Shown piece by piece: positions 35,601-47,964 of a DNA stretch of 64,000 bases; position 1 is the first letter of the stretch, and each line of letters starts with the position of its first letter. Made by a program: the position numbers and the translations under genes. This stretch comes from Aspergillus flavus (lineage: Eukaryota > Ascomycota > Eurotiomycetes > Eurotiales > Aspergillaceae), in assembly GCF_009017415.1 (NCBI RefSeq), contig NC_092406.1:3348001-3412000 (forward strand), read 5' to 3'. The notes under the pieces were generated by a model that saw only the letters and a program-made list of their open reading frames with translations, did no database searches and was not told where the DNA came from.

Positions 35601-36105
35601 GTGAGCCGGGCCAAGCTCTCTGTGTTGACCGCGGGGACCCCGGTGTATCTTCTACGCTTCCACAGCCACAAATGACCGAGTGATTTTGAGTGACCGGACC
35701 GGTTGATATCGTGACAGACCGTAATCCACGTCACCAGCAACCTGTATACGGTGTACATTGAAGCGGGGAAGGAAAAGTGTGTATTCAGGCGGGGCCCCTG
35801 CGACGCAGCTGTGATTTGTTTTTATTTTCCCTTTTTTTAATTCTTGTTCTGATAAACGTGTTATCGACATATGCTCGGAAAAGAGCTCTCAGCCTCTCTT
35901 TTCCCTACCAATATCAGGCACCCCACCTGCTTGCTGCTCTTTAGAAAACTAAACATCTACCCCTCCCCCTCCATTTTGACTAACAGCCGATTAGTCACAG
36001 CTCCTTTTTATACCCAAGCTTTTTCAACCTGGTAGTCGCAGAAAATCACTCAATTACCTTTCCTTCTCCGCTAGTATTCTTGTCGCACACTTGTGCTCTC
36101 TGAAA
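32679..36105. other. 3.4 kb intergenic region ahead of a compact Zn2Cys6 gene
   Basis: No recognisable gene was found. Features seen: a T17 run at 34411-34427; two small ORFs of 47 and 51 codons at 33779-33922 and 33970-34125 behind a promoter-like stretch; a cluster of TTGTACG elements with a 20-bp palindrome at 34923-35028; and a TATA-like TTTTTATACC about 100 bp before the start at 36106. Confidence 0.45.
35009..35028. repeat. 20-bp perfect palindrome ATTGTACGGTACCGTACAAT
   Basis: The 20 bases equal their own reverse complement. Within 90 bp upstream the same core recurs as TTGTACGGTA (34923-34932) and, inverted, as CGTACAACC (34967-34975). Such spacing resembles binding sites for a dimeric factor, possibly for the Zn2Cys6 gene 1.1 kb downstream; that function is a guess. 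Confidence 0.6.
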
Positions 36106-37300
36106 ATGATGTCCCGCCAACCGAAGCTACGGCCAAAGTCGCACATCCCCGGCTTTCCAGATGCCATGTACGATCTTGCGACAATGTCGTCTATGTCACA
36201 GATGGAAGCTCGCACGTCGCTAGGAGAAGACAAGCACGACCAACGTGTCTTTCGCGTTAAGCGCAAGCATGTTCTCAAGGCTTGTGATCGCTGTAGAGTC
36301 AAGAAGACCAAGGTTGGTGGAGCAGTCAAAACTCCTATATCGTTATCTTGCATTTTCTTGTAGGATGCAACGACCAGTATGCTCATTCAGCTTAGTGTGA
36401 CGGGAAACAGCCATGCAACCGCTGTTCCGCGTATAACCATCCATGTCTCTTCCGGGAGAGGAAGGCTACGCAGACAAAGGTCTATTCGCGAGGGTAAGGA
36501 GATTTACATTCCCACTTGGGTGCTTCCAGCTCAGCGGCTTAGGAAGGAGGCTAATCCTGGTTTGGTGACTGAACAGGTTCGTTGAAATGCTCGAATCGCA
36601 TCACTCACTTGTCGTGAAAGCACTACAAAGGCTCTATAAGCTCTGCCTGAATAAAGATGGATTTCCGGGAGAGCCCCTTACAGAGTCTCCTGACGGTTAT
36701 CCTTTGACGCACGCAATTTTGGACCGCCTCGGACTAATAAAACAGGCCGAGGAGAATGCAGATGAACAAGATGAAGACTCGGAAGATCTTCAATACCTGC
36801 GGTATATGGCTTCTACTGATTGCAGTGCAACTACCGATCCATCTCCAGAGCCTGTTACTCCCCCGGAGCCCTCTCCAAGCCACTGCAGTCCTGTGAATCC
36901 CTCCACTAAGACCGATGGTCCTTATAACTGGGAATACCAACCTGTCCACGCGGCTCATCATGAACAATATGCCAGCTACCAACATTCTGGGTTTTATAGC
37001 GTGACGATGCCTCGGTCAGCGGTAGAAGCAACTGGTCATGTTGCTGAGAGCAAGTGTTCTGAAGCATTACCTCCAGTGTCTAACCCGGAGAACTCATATT
37101 ACTTTTATACGGGTACCAATGGCAACGCGGAATCAACGAAAGGCCCTCTTCATCCTGGAGTGACTGCAGGGCCAAGGACTCATCATCATTCTACCGGTAT
37201 GCCTGCTGAACTTCTCAGTAACTACAGCCTTCACTTGCACGATCAGCAATCGCTCTACCAGGGCCTTGCACCTAGCTGGTCATCTTACCCATGTGGTTAA
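36106..37300 (+). CDS. Zn(II)2Cys6 transcription factor, compact type
   Basis: Predicted 342-residue DNA-binding regulator from exons 36106-36312, 36396-36493 and 36577-37300; both introns are 83 nt. The zinc cluster has Cys60, 63, 70, 76, 79 and 86 (C-X2-C-X6-C-X5-C-X2-C-X6-C) and is interrupted by intron 1 just before the third Cys. Basic residues precede it (RVKRKHVLKA). A short helical block follows (FVEMLESHHSLVVKALQRLYKLC). The remainder is Ser/Pro/His/Tyr-rich and looks disordered. There is no recognisable fungal-specific transcription factor middle domain, so it belongs to the short class of Gal4-like regulators. Two adjacent ATGs (36106 and 36109) could both serve as start. Its 3.4 kb upstream intergenic region is the longest in the window. 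Confidence 0.85.
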
Positions 37301-39227
37301 ACTTCTTGTGACCCTTTGTGGGGAGCCTTCCTGCTGTATCCCTTTCTTATTCATCTTTTCCTTGGCTAGTATCGCTTTTCTATTTATATTCCCACCGAGG
37401 TCTTTCTACACGCGTAGGACGCGTTGGCACACCCATTTTGTTTCTTTTCTTCACCTTACCTCTCGCTTCACTATCATCTGAGTACGTGGAATATACCCCT
37501 CTCTTCATCCTCAGCCATCCTCAGATCCCTTTCACCACCAATATCCAGCGTAGTAAACGCACGGTCCTTCTATGGGAGACAGAAGCCGGCCCAAAATCTG
37601 CCTGCCCAACTTTGGGCAAGGCCGAGGCATTGATTATGCCTTTTGTCTACTTTCATTGACGATAGTTGTCTATCAATCCAGTACCTGAAGTGGTCATATC
37701 CCCAATTGATAACTTTCCCCTACGTTCTCGACCATCTAGGGCTTATAGTTGCACATATGTACCGGGGTTTTAGACCAATCGTGTCTTTCCTCTTCATCTT
37801 ACTGCTCGGGTTTGGAATTCGACACTGAGCCGACCTGAGCAGCATGAAAAATGGAAAAGTCGATCATTGAGCCGGAGGAGCAAGCCGGTGAGTATGAGGT
37901 AGCCTCGAGAAAACCGCGCAGTATGTCACCCAAGTTCACTATCCCTTGTAGTGTTATGGACCATCATCCGCTTCTCTCCGAGAATCGATGACTGTTGTTC
38001 TATAGGAAGGCCCAACAGCAACACATGGGTATGGGTAGTAACCAGAAAGTGGTATCCCTCTTATGTGTTCATATGAACATTCTACCACTCCCATTACTGA
38101 CTAGCCTCGATTAGGAACACTTTGGTATTGCCCTAACTCATCTAGATCCACACGCTCAACATAGCGGACTCTTGCCCTAGTCCAAACCGACGACCTATAC
38201 CATACACTTTCTAAACCCCTACTAGGAAGCTTACTCAGATGTTTTACCTGAAGGCCAACTATGCTTATGGTGAACGGTGACACTTAGCAACTACTACCAT
38301 AGAGTTGCATAACGGTCCCATGAAATGTAGAATAAAACAACACACATGGCGAGTCATGAGAATACTAATTTTGATATGCAAATCCTAGGCAGTCCATCAA
38401 GAAGAAAGCCCTAATCTTGACTCGTCTCTGACAAGGCTTATGGAAGGATATGTTTTAAGCTGAAAGTAGTATGAAATTAGGCTACGGTCATCTACTACTG
38501 TACGACAATGTAAGATGAACCCTCGGTAGTCTATAAAGAATTTCTACGATCTTCATAAACAATGAAAGAAACATGGCTAGTTACGACCATATCTGTTGAT
38601 TGTCTCAAATTCTACTACTTAGCCAGTTTGTTCTTCCAAATAGCTCTAGCCAAGAACTGAACTCAATCATGTTGCCTTTAATGGCTGTATGAATGACACC
38701 GCAAGCTGCTATTAGCCAACGAAGTCATCCTGTCCTTATCACGGTATCTAATGGAATCTCTAATACTATTCTTATCAATGAAAGGATCAACCGACAAGAT
38801 CATCAGCTCCCGCATGCGGAAGAGGAAAAGTCAGAGTTGATGGCTTCGTACAATCTGGTTGGCATGACTACATGGATATAAAGACATGTTGGGAACATAA
38901 ACTACGCCCTGCCTTACTTTTGCTTTCAAGTTAATCACAGACAACAAGGGTAACAAGACTCCGAAAGACAAAGATATAACTCCCTGATATAATGCATAAT
39001 CTAACAGGTATGTAAGAAAAAATAAACCTAATATATGTGGTAAAACAAGCAGAAGAAGATATCATAAGGCCAGAGGGAGGAAGACGTCGTTCTCATCTTA
39101 TCTCTCCGAATCTCCTGCTGTACCGTCTTATTCTCGACTAGCGTCGCTTTCTTGTATCGTCTGACTAAGATGTTCTTTTTTTGTACTTTTTTCCGTTTGT
39201 TCCCGATTTCGCCATCCGCTGGACCGC
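37301..39227. other. 1.9 kb gap with an AT-rich, stop-rich stretch
   Basis: The first part is probably the 3' UTR of the Zn2Cys6 gene. From about 38000 to 39060 the base composition shifts toward A/T and stops fill all frames. It has the look of decayed sequence, but I could not recognise a transposon domain or terminal repeats. Confidence 0.35.
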
Positions 39228-41646
39228 TTAATCGTCAACGTCGGTCTCGGTGTTGGTATCACTGGTATCTCCTGCGTCGCCGTCTGTATCACTCTCATCC
39301 TCACTAGAGTCATCTTCTGGCTTCTTGGCCTTCTTCTTGGGGGGTTGACCGGTCTTCAAGGCCTGCATTTGACCGGCAATAGAATCTGTAGTTGATGGTA
39401 TGTTAGCGTGGTCTCTAGATAGGGGTTTGCTGTCTAGTAGAAAGCAAGCCATACCTTCATCGGGCTCACTGATATCATCCTCTTCCTCCAGCGCAGCTGC
39501 CTTGGCAGGATCATCGATGTGGAGCGTGACTTCCATCTTCGTGTCAAGACCGAGGTAGCTGTCACACAGCAAGTGCATCACAAAGGTAAAGTCTCCGACC
39601 TGAGGGGGCGCCTGGAACTGCATCTTGAGAGTCTGGACATTAAATGTAGGCTTCCCAGCTTCATCGAACAAGGGTTTGTCAAAGGTTGTGAATGTAAATG
39701 GCGGAACGGCCATCTTGCCCTGCTTGGGATCGGCCAAGAAAATATGCCACCGAGGAGAGTGGTCACGAGCCAGATATGGTGCATGAGCTAGTGGCGGTTG
39801 AATGGCTTCAACCTTGCTCTCCACCTTCTCACCGTTGGCGAGCTTCTTGGTCTTGGTAGACTTGCGACCCATGAGAGCATCGAGATCATCCTCATCAGGG
39901 TCAACATCCTCAAGGTCGGCTGGGGTCACTTCCGGAACGTTCGAATACCCTGGAGGGACGAACCGTGCTTTGACAACGAGCTGGACGAGACTGCTTGGCG
40001 TGATAACCTTCTCTCCCATAACCTTAAAGAATGCTTTAGAAACTTCGAGAGCGGGGAGCTGCTTAGCAACAGAGATGGCGCTTGCGTATTGTTTCTCAGA
40101 CAAAAGGCCTGCACCAACTGTGAGGCTGTGTCGCTTATCCTCAGGCAAGCTCATGAACCTCTGAACGTTGAAGTGAGTTTTGGCGTCATCGCCTTCAACA
40201 GATTTGACAATGTCGTCGGTGAAGTAAGGCAATTGGAGAAGCGGGGATGATCCCGGAGCGATGGCTTGGATTATATTCTGAGAAACTTGGAAAGAGCCCA
40301 AAATGGGACGAAGGTTACCGAATGCCAGAGAAATGGCTGTGAACGCTTCGTTCAAAGAGAGCGCAATGGGGGCGGCCTCGTACTTTTCTGCATAGGTATA
40401 TTAATACATTGACCATGTAGAGTCCCTGCGATCAATGCAAAACTTACCTCCATTGAGTGTAGCATCATTTAAATCAATGCGGCCAAGGTAAGCCCACAAC
40501 AAAGCAAGCGCCTTCCGGCGTGTAGAATCATCCAGCTCCTTAAGCTTCTCACGGTCTGCAGAAGAGAGGAACGAGGAATCATCTGCTAAGACCATCTTTT
40601 CCAGCTTCGCCAGCCCAGCCTCTGCTTGCGAGCCCTTGAGCATATCCTTGAACTCGTCACCAGAGGAAAGAGCACCGACGATTCCACCCCCGGTGATACC
40701 ATCCTTGTATTCACGGAAAATGTTCCCTGCACTAGCAACGAGGACTCTCTCCTTGGTGTATCGCTGTGAGCCATACCACCACCGACCGACAATGTAAGGG
40801 AGAAGAACACCGAGCAAGCCGCCATAAACGAGCAAAACGTACTTCCCATTTCCCTCCGTGACAATAAATTGCGGCAAAGCAATACCAATGCTGAAGCTTT
40901 GCTTGCCATCGGGATGGCCATATTGAATATAGTTATTTCGAACTTCCTCATCTGTAAGTGCTTTGTAGGCCTTGGTCAGCTCAACGAAACGCTCGTTGAG
41001 CATTTCGATAGTCTCATTCTTCGCGGGGTCTGGCCGAATCTTGTCGGGGTGATAGATAAGAGATAGACGTTTGTAGTGTCTTGAGATCGCTTTTTCATCG
41101 GCGCTCTGATATGTGAAGCTAGTCAGTTGATAGTCCCCATCGAGTGGGCTTTATATAGAAGCTCACCCTGGAGATGCCGAGGATGTCATAAGGATCCCAA
41201 ATCTTGGGCACTGTTCTGGCAGTAACAATAATCAAATAAACCATCCAAGCCATAACTGCATATCCCAAGACAACGGTAACGATGCGCTTAATCCTGCGCT
41301 CCTTGCGTAAACGTTTACGCTTCTGCGCCTCAATGAGATCGCCATGTTCCGGCTTGTAGTCCGATTTTATTCGAGGGGCGGTGTTCTCGAGTTCTGCAAT
41401 AATTGTTTAAAAGGTAAACATTCAGATAATATGGGATCGGCGTAAATGAGAACAAAAGTGGTACTGACCTTTGCTCGGCTTGAGAAGATTATATGTTAAC
41501 GGGAATGTAACAAGACCCGTAAGGGTTAGGATGAAGAACGGGAAGAATTGACCCTGAAATGAGTATGATTGTTAGCTACTTGATCCAAGAGCTTGGGAAA
41601 ACGGTTGAGTGCTAACCTGTTCGTCATAGGTGTAATCTGTAGACAT
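39228..41646 (-). CDS. SEC63: Sec63, ER translocon J-domain subunit
   Basis: An ER membrane protein of the Sec62/63 complex that recruits the luminal Hsp70 to the Sec61 channel during protein import. Predicted length 696 residues. Minus-strand exons are 41646-41617, 41553-41469, 41393-41167, 41105-40448, 40387-39455 and 39385-39228. The start MSTDYTYDEQGQFFPFF is typical. Membrane segments are at about residues 13-34 (FFPFFILTLTGLVTFPLTYN), 72-93 (IVTVVLGYAVMAWMVYLIIV) and 190-215 (YVLLVYGGLLGVLLPYIVG). The J-domain (about 100-170) has the HPD motif in LIYHPDKIRP. The SEC63/Brl domain follows, then an acidic Ser/Asp/Glu tail (SSEDESDTDGD). The last intron is 69 nt without an in-frame stop. 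Confidence 0.95.
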
Positions 41647-42697
41647 GGTGAAGTGGATTTACAGAAGACACGGTCGCCCGCGATGGGCAAGACTATAAGA
41701 CAACGTGTGACCGTCAGACACGCAATGTGCGGCGAGATAAATAGGTTCCTGGGTAGGAAAGCAATATGCGACAAATGTAGAATTAGGCGGCTGTTCCCAG
41801 GAGCATGTTCCCTTCCAGGGTAGGTGAAGGAGGGTGAGTGGCAGAAGAGAAGGTTGTCCCGTCTGTAGTATCTTGATAATTATCGCATCCGCCGTGGTAC
41901 TAACCTTCAATCTGATCGACCGTGTCCTTTACGGGGCGGTCATAACCCACACCGCCTTCCAAACATGGCTTGGCGTAAGGGTGCTGTCGTCGCCACAAAA
42001 ATAAGGCTGGCAAGCCAGTCTTGACCAGGCACTAAGACTCCAGCGCTAAAGGTAGACTTAATTATTCTTTACCCTTTCTAGTATGAGGACTACAACCTAC
42101 AGTGAGCTTTTTGCAGCATGTTTCAGAGATACATGGTCATTATGATATACAAAGTACACCTCTATTAATTTTATACATGACAGATCATCAAAATTCATTC
42201 ATCGCGCTAGATGGCTCTATTCCTCCGGTGAACACAAAAATCAGCTCATGAGTCATAACGAGGTTTGAGCCTCATTTCTTTTTTCCATGGACGAACCCAA
42301 ATTCGGGTTTAATGGAACGGACGACTGGATATGGGAGGAAACGTCTTATCTCAGTGATGTTCTCCTCTCTATATCGTTGGTTTCGAACAGCATGGTGGAT
42401 CGTGTAACAGTTGGGGCAGGGAATCTGACAAAGAATGCGGCGGAGATACTTCAGGAGCCCTCCTGCTCAGTGGGGATTTCAAGCATCAACACACGGTCAG
42501 ATGCGAACTCAACCCACCGATCAGAAGAACCCTCGGTTCTCGACGTGACAGACGTAGTCATCTTCTGGACCAGGAACTCGTGGCCAAGTCGTAAGGGACC
42601 AATCCAATACCCTTCCTGCCGTGCGCAGGAAGAGATATCTTCATTGCTACAAGTCGTAAACTTGGTTTTCCCACGGAACTGGTGATCCCGACTATTT
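41647..42697. other. SEC63 promoter and 3' flank of a small unrecognised gene
   Basis: The left part is the SEC63 upstream region. An open frame on the plus strand at 42287-42685 shows no recognisable protein character and overlaps the likely 3' UTR of the minus-strand gene, so I did not call it. Confidence 0.35.
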
Positions 42698-43301
42698 TCA
42701 TGTTGGTGATTTCCTGCTATCAAGAGGGTTTTTCTTTTCCTGCAGGATAGTCTGTCCGGATATCGGCTCTGGATGTGGAGAATTTTCATTTGATTCCAAC
42801 ATTCCAAATATGGTGATATGGGCGCTGATGGCGGTAAGGCTTTTGATCTTGAGTTGCCCTTCACCCAGGTAGTAGTCTCGGACTCTGTGAGCTAATAAAG
42901 CTAGTTAGAGGAGAAAATCTAAGAGATACAGATATTAGGACATGGGTAACTCACGAGTCGATATAATCAAGTCCACCGAAGTATTCGAGCATACGATAGC
43001 AAAGTCCGACGTCATCTCCCGGTTCACCACCAAAAAGACGACATTGCTCAGCCTCCAGCCGTAAGGCCTCTAGCCGCAACGTGCGGTCACGCTTCTGCCA
43101 TGTTGTATACCCATAATGCCAGGTCGGGGCGAAGGGTATTGAGATGGAGTCGAGTGAATCGCAGGCGGCAGGGGTCGTTTTTAGAACAGCTGGACTGCGA
43201 GTGTAGTTGACGTTATATGGAGGCAGCTCAATGGGAGAGTGATTAGCGCTGCGGTTTCGAGATCGTGGGCGTGTGCGACGTCTGTTATGCCTTTGTCCCA
43301 T
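42698..43301 (-). CDS. unrecognised small protein, two exons
   Basis: A predicted 177-residue protein from exons 43301-42955 and 42884-42698, with a 70-nt intron (donor GTGAGT, acceptor CACAG). I do not recognise the family. The N-terminus is very basic (GQRHNRRRTRPRSRNRS). The middle has an ordered look (TWHYGYTTWQKRDRTLRLEALRLEAEQ is helical, then GLCYRMLEYFGGLDYIDS). The second exon continues in frame as VRDYYLGEGQLKIKSLTAI and ends in a charged tail. The residue pattern and clean splice junction favour a real gene, but the 3' end is the weakest part; a further intron leading into another frame near 42600 cannot be excluded. Confidence 0.5.
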
Positions 43302-45518
43302 TCTCTATCCACCTAAGCGAGCGACGAGGACGGTCCTTCCGATGGTTTTCTTTTTCTTCTGCGACACCCGGGATTGACGAGAAAGCAAGCAAGCAAGGAG
43401 GAAATATCAGAACTTTTGGGAGGGGAACGTTATAAAGTCGTAATGAGGGAGTGACCATCACCCCCTGGGAAGGATGAGATGAGGTAGGGGAAGGAATTAA
43501 AAAGGCCAAATCAGTAGACATCTAGCATCAGCTACGTTATATAGCATCAATGACTACAATGGAGTGTGCTGGCTCCAGTGGTGTGACTCACTAGGGCCGA
43601 AAATGGAGCCGGAGTTAAAAAGGGAAGAAAAATCTCATCATCCGGGACGGGGGATCCACAGCAAGCCCCTACTTCGGGTGTACCATCTCCACACTCTGTA
43701 GTCTAGAAGCAAAAATACCTAACGTGCCCTTAGTATGGTGAAAAATGGCCTCATCAAAATCTGGAATGGCGTAGCGGATTCGGTTCTTGCGTGCTCTTGA
43801 GTCATCCTACCGTCAATGTCCTCAGAGAGCAAGTCAAAGACATGCTCAACTCAATTGTCACGCAAGATCTGATGCCAAAGTAACAAAAAATTCAAGAATA
43901 ATAATCATTGAGGTATTTACAGCCAATCGTCGTTAATGGCTCATTGTACGCCGTACCAGAGGAGGTATAATTTCTCATCTACAAAAAAATATTCGGAGTC
44001 CGGAGTACGGCTCCGTCGCAAGCAAATAGCAAGGGTCCATATGCAAGTTGCGTAGATCCCGATCAGGAGACGTTAGACAGCCACACTAAGAAGATTTAGG
44101 AAGGCAGCAAAAATAAAAAACAATAAAAATTCAGTCGTGGCATGACGGCAATTCTCGTGCCGATTCTTCAGAAATTGCCTGCTGACAATACCATACAAGG
44201 CCGATGCCGCAGCCCCGTGCCTAAAACCTGACAGAAAGGAGGGATGCCGTACGGACCGATCGGCGCGCTTACAGTTTTGATACCGAGCGTAATTTTCCAT
44301 AACAGGGAACATGATTTAGTCAGAAGAACACCATAGAACATCCCAAGTCTGCCCTCATCATCCATCAACGGATTTCGCGGCATGACCGCAATGATATCAT
44401 AGGAATGGAAATCGATCGTGTCTCAAGGTAGGTAATACAAAAGCGAAATGTTGAAGATCTGCTCTAACCTGCCAAGGCAAGAGGGTTAGGTATCAGGCTG
44501 GGGTTTTCATCATTCCGGTTTATTTTCTTGCTGGCGTGTTGGGTGTTGCTGGACTGGGTACCACCTCCTTTTCATAGTAGTAGCTGTTTAGTTTGGACCC
44601 GAAGGTACGCACAAAAGTACCCAAAGCTAGACGAGGTACGGAGTAGAGCTTTACTATTGGGGAGCTTTAGCTAGTCTCATGCACGTTTCGAGTGGGCTGA
44701 CCAGGTCCATCATTAGGTCCGTACCTACGGAGTACCTCAAACTCGACTAACTGGGAAGCTATCATCATTTGACACTTGTTTGTGCATGCGTCAGTGGTCC
44801 ACTTGTGTAGGCACACCTGAAAAATTTTCAGAGCACATGGAATATTCTGTTTGTCTCATTGAACAACTGTTGTATTGTCTGCTGGGTTTTTTGGGTCGTG
44901 GTACTACGTCCGGAATTCTTTTGTATCTTTCCCTTCCCACGTTGGCTCCCTTCTTTTTCATTTGTCCTCAGTGGCTTCACACTCATGGTAAGACATGGTT
45001 GTCTCAAACGCCAGGTAGATCATTATTAGTGACTATTTGAAGACCACCGGGTCGAGACAATAATTGGGCACTGTCGGTCTAAAGATTTTAGTTTGTTGGC
45101 TTTGTGGGAATGTAAAGGAATCTTTGGCGAAGAATACTATGGGGGTTCTTGGCGAATCGTTCTGTGCGGTGGTGCACCGTGGTGGTCGTTTCGATCAGCA
45201 GAGTGAAAAGCCTTCTAGACGGCGGGTATAAATTATTACTATTGTCAATCTAGGTAAAAGTGGTGTGGATATGACAGAGATGGTTGAAGAGGTGGCGCCT
45301 AGGAAAAGCCCCAGAAAAGGGAGACGGGACTAGAAGGGCGCCACTTAACTACTGTACTCCTCCTTAGAGGACTCCATAACCGTAATCTCTTGATAGTTCG
45401 TCTTTTACGAGTCTAGAATGCCCTGCTCCAAATTATCCAAGATCATTGACCCGAAAGTACAGGAGTTGAAACCACAAAATGACAGTGACGACTCCACCTG
45501 GAGTATATGCGAATGAGA
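43302..45518. other. 2.2 kb intergenic region, no gene seen
   Basis: Contains the promoter of the small minus-strand gene at the left and the 3' flank of the aminopeptidase at the right. TACGGAGTA-type motifs lie at 44637-44645 and 44726-44735, and a related CGGAGTACGG at 44001-44010. No convincing exon on either strand. Confidence 0.4.
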
Positions 45519-47104
45519 TTAAGAATTGTCGATCCCGCGACGGATGATCTCCAACATTTCCTCACCCTTTGGTGCAGTCGTCAGGTTCTCGTACCCCTTA
45601 GCGGTAACTAAAATGTCGTCCTCAATGCGGACGCCGCCAATAGGAATGTACTTCTCAGCCTCATCGAAGTTAATGTATTTCGCCAATGGCTGGTTCTGCG
45701 CATTCAATAGGGCGAGTCTATTGAAGTAGATGCCCGGTTCAATGGTTACTACCATGCCCTCGTCCAATAATGGTACGGACCAACTGCTGTCGGTAAGAAG
45801 CGGTACGAAGTTATGGTTACCCCAATTAGCTTGATTCCCATCCAAAGCTGTGATAGGCCTTTTGGAGACATCGTGGACCTCGAGGCCAACATGATGACCC
45901 AGACCATGAGGAAAGAAAACAGCAGATGCCCCGGATTCGTAGATGGCACTTGTGCAGTCGTTTGTGAGTATGTCGAGTTTCTGCAACCCTTTAATCGCAA
46001 TGTCATGTGCAAGCAGCTGCAGATCTCGAAATCGCACGCCTTTTCGGATGCGTCTAATACATTCTTCCTGCATCTCCTCGACTACACGGTAAATGTTCCT
46101 TGCACGTTCACTAGGCCAGTCTGTCCACAGGGGAATTGTACGGGTCACGTCACTTGCATAGCATCTCCACTCTGCCCCGGCATCTAGACAGACCAGCTGT
46201 CTTCCATCAAGAGGCTCGTTATTTTTAACGTAATGAAGGACAGCCGCGTTCTCTCCCGAGCCAGCAATGATCGCATATGACTGATTCTTGGCACCGTGGG
46301 AGACGCAGGTCGCTAAGAACGAACTCTCAATTTCCGCCTCTGTGGACATGCGGTGAATATCTTCAAGTATTTTGCGATGTGCCAGGCCAGATATATAATT
46401 TGCCTGGCGTATCATCCGCAGCTCATATTCATCCTTTATGACCCGAGCTGCATTCATGGCAGGAAGTAGCCGTTCATTATCTAGCCAGAGGCGCTTTGAT
46501 GGTATCAGTGGCTGTTGGCTATCATGCAGAACATATATCGGACGGGTCCCCTTGTTCTTTGTTGTCCACCACTCAAGATCATGTTGTAAGGCAGCAAAAA
46601 AATTGACACGGTCCACGTCGGATTGTTTATGAGCCTCCTCGATAGTTAGCGTCGGTCCCATCCATACCGCACGACGTAGGTCGAAGTCCGGGACGTATAA
46701 CGTTAACAAATCCGCTTGAATATCGTAGGTCAGGTAACAATCCGGCTCATCTATTCCACTGAGGTAGTAGAAGTATCGTCTCTGTCGAAAAGGCTGTGGT
46801 TGGTCTGAGTCGCCCCAATTGACCGTGGGCTGACCGACAAGGTAGATAAGGCCCGAGGACACCCCCAATTTCATGGCCACCTTACGCGCATGTTGCTTTG
46901 CTGCGGACCGCCGTCTGTCAGCCTCCAAAAGCCATCAAGGTTACTCTAGGCGCTGGAAAGAAAGGGATGGAGGGGATGAATCCAGAGGATTCAGCTCCTT
47001 TGCGTACCTGGATATTTATCGCACTCGCTACCTGACCAAGTAAGGTGGATATGGCAGGTATCGTCAGAACGGATGACAACGTCAGATGGCTCTGAGACAC
47101 GCAT
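45519..47104 (-). CDS. Xaa-Pro aminopeptidase/prolidase, peptidase family M24B
   Basis: A dinuclear-metal peptidase releasing residues next to proline. The 492-residue product comes from exons 47104-47008 and 46900-45519. The long open frame has no ATG near its 5' end; an upstream exon beginning [18 protein letters not shown] and ending ECDKYP splices across a 107-nt intron to AKQHARKVA, giving the [13 protein letters not shown] block conserved in Aspergillus enzymes. The N-terminal domain has [19 protein letters not shown] and [16 protein letters not shown]. Metal ligands in the pita-bread fold are Asp in LDAGAEW, Asp in ASDVTRT, His in [13 protein letters not shown], Glu in TIEPGIYF and Glu in GVRIEDD; all five are present. 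No signal peptide is evident, so it is probably cytosolic. Confidence 0.92.
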
Positions 47105-47964
47105 ACTTGGAGATATGTGTGAACGCATATCTACGAAGGGGTGTGGAAAGGAGCAAGAGTTATATATCTACATGAGAAGCCAAGGGGCTGCAAGAGACCG
47201 CGAGAATAGGGAGAATAAGAGAAGGCAACGCAGGAGCAAAGAGATATGTATCATCGCTCAGCTGGTTTATTTTAATTTGGAGGCGGCTAAGTTGAGGTCG
47301 GGTACACCTACTGATACGGTATCGTACATCCGGTATTTTGACTGCACTTTGTGATGGTCTTTACTACGTAGTAGTAGTCACAACCACCTCTCGTAGTATT
47401 CTAAATATCCAGGTACGGTACTGTGTGTATGTATCTGTCCATTGTACTGGACGCAGGGTCATCCTCCTTGTAATAACCATACAGTACTTAGATTTTCTTG
47501 GTCGGGAGGAATTAGAAGTGTAGGCAGGGCTCCAAGGAGTGGTAGAATAACTATCAAAACTCACACCCCTTTTCTTAGCCTTGCATTCATGGGGTATAAG
47601 CATAGAGAATTCCAATCTCTGAAATTGGCGACAGGATATTTTATGAAAGACAAGCAGCTATGGTCCCAATCAGTTCTTTGTAATACAGGACGTTAAACCA
47701 ACACATTCGTTATCCGAACGCAATTGTCCGGAAGCGTCGCTGCGCCTCCCCACATGGCGGCGAATCTGGACTGTTAACTTCGCTGTTCCTGTACTGTCAT
47801 CTCACCAACTCATCTTCTCATCTCATCATTATACCCTCTTCCTTCCGCCCCTTCATTTCCATCCACTTTGATCGCTGTCGTTTATTTCTCTCTCTTCGTG
47901 TTCTTCTCAACATTTTCTATACTAGCTTAAATTTGACGTCGAGTTTCAAACCAGTCAATGAACA
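47105..47964. other. divergent promoter region between the aminopeptidase and Ssh4 genes
   Basis: Both neighbours are transcribed outward. The right half is pyrimidine-rich up to the Ssh4 start. A short palindromic ACTACGTAGT lies at 47365-47374. No coding exon was recognised. Confidence 0.45.

Noticed and set aside
35871..36038. 56-codon open frame ahead of the compact Zn2Cys6 gene as a uORF
   Set aside because: A TATA-like element at about 36005 lies inside it, so transcription probably starts after its ATG.
38101..38283. Minus-strand 60-codon frame as a retrotransposon integrase or coat-protein remnant
   Set aside because: The residue pattern is only vaguely reminiscent; no conserved integrase, reverse transcriptase or zinc-knuckle motif and no terminal repeats were found.
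42287..42685. Plus-strand frame of 132 codons
   Set aside because: It overlaps the presumed 3' UTR of the small minus-strand gene, has no recognisable features, and no intron or conserved motif supports it.
44139..44396. GTGGCATGACGGCAAT and GCGGCATGACCGCAAT as terminal direct repeats of an element
   Set aside because: The similarity covers only about 16 bases with mismatches, without target-site duplication or inverted ends.
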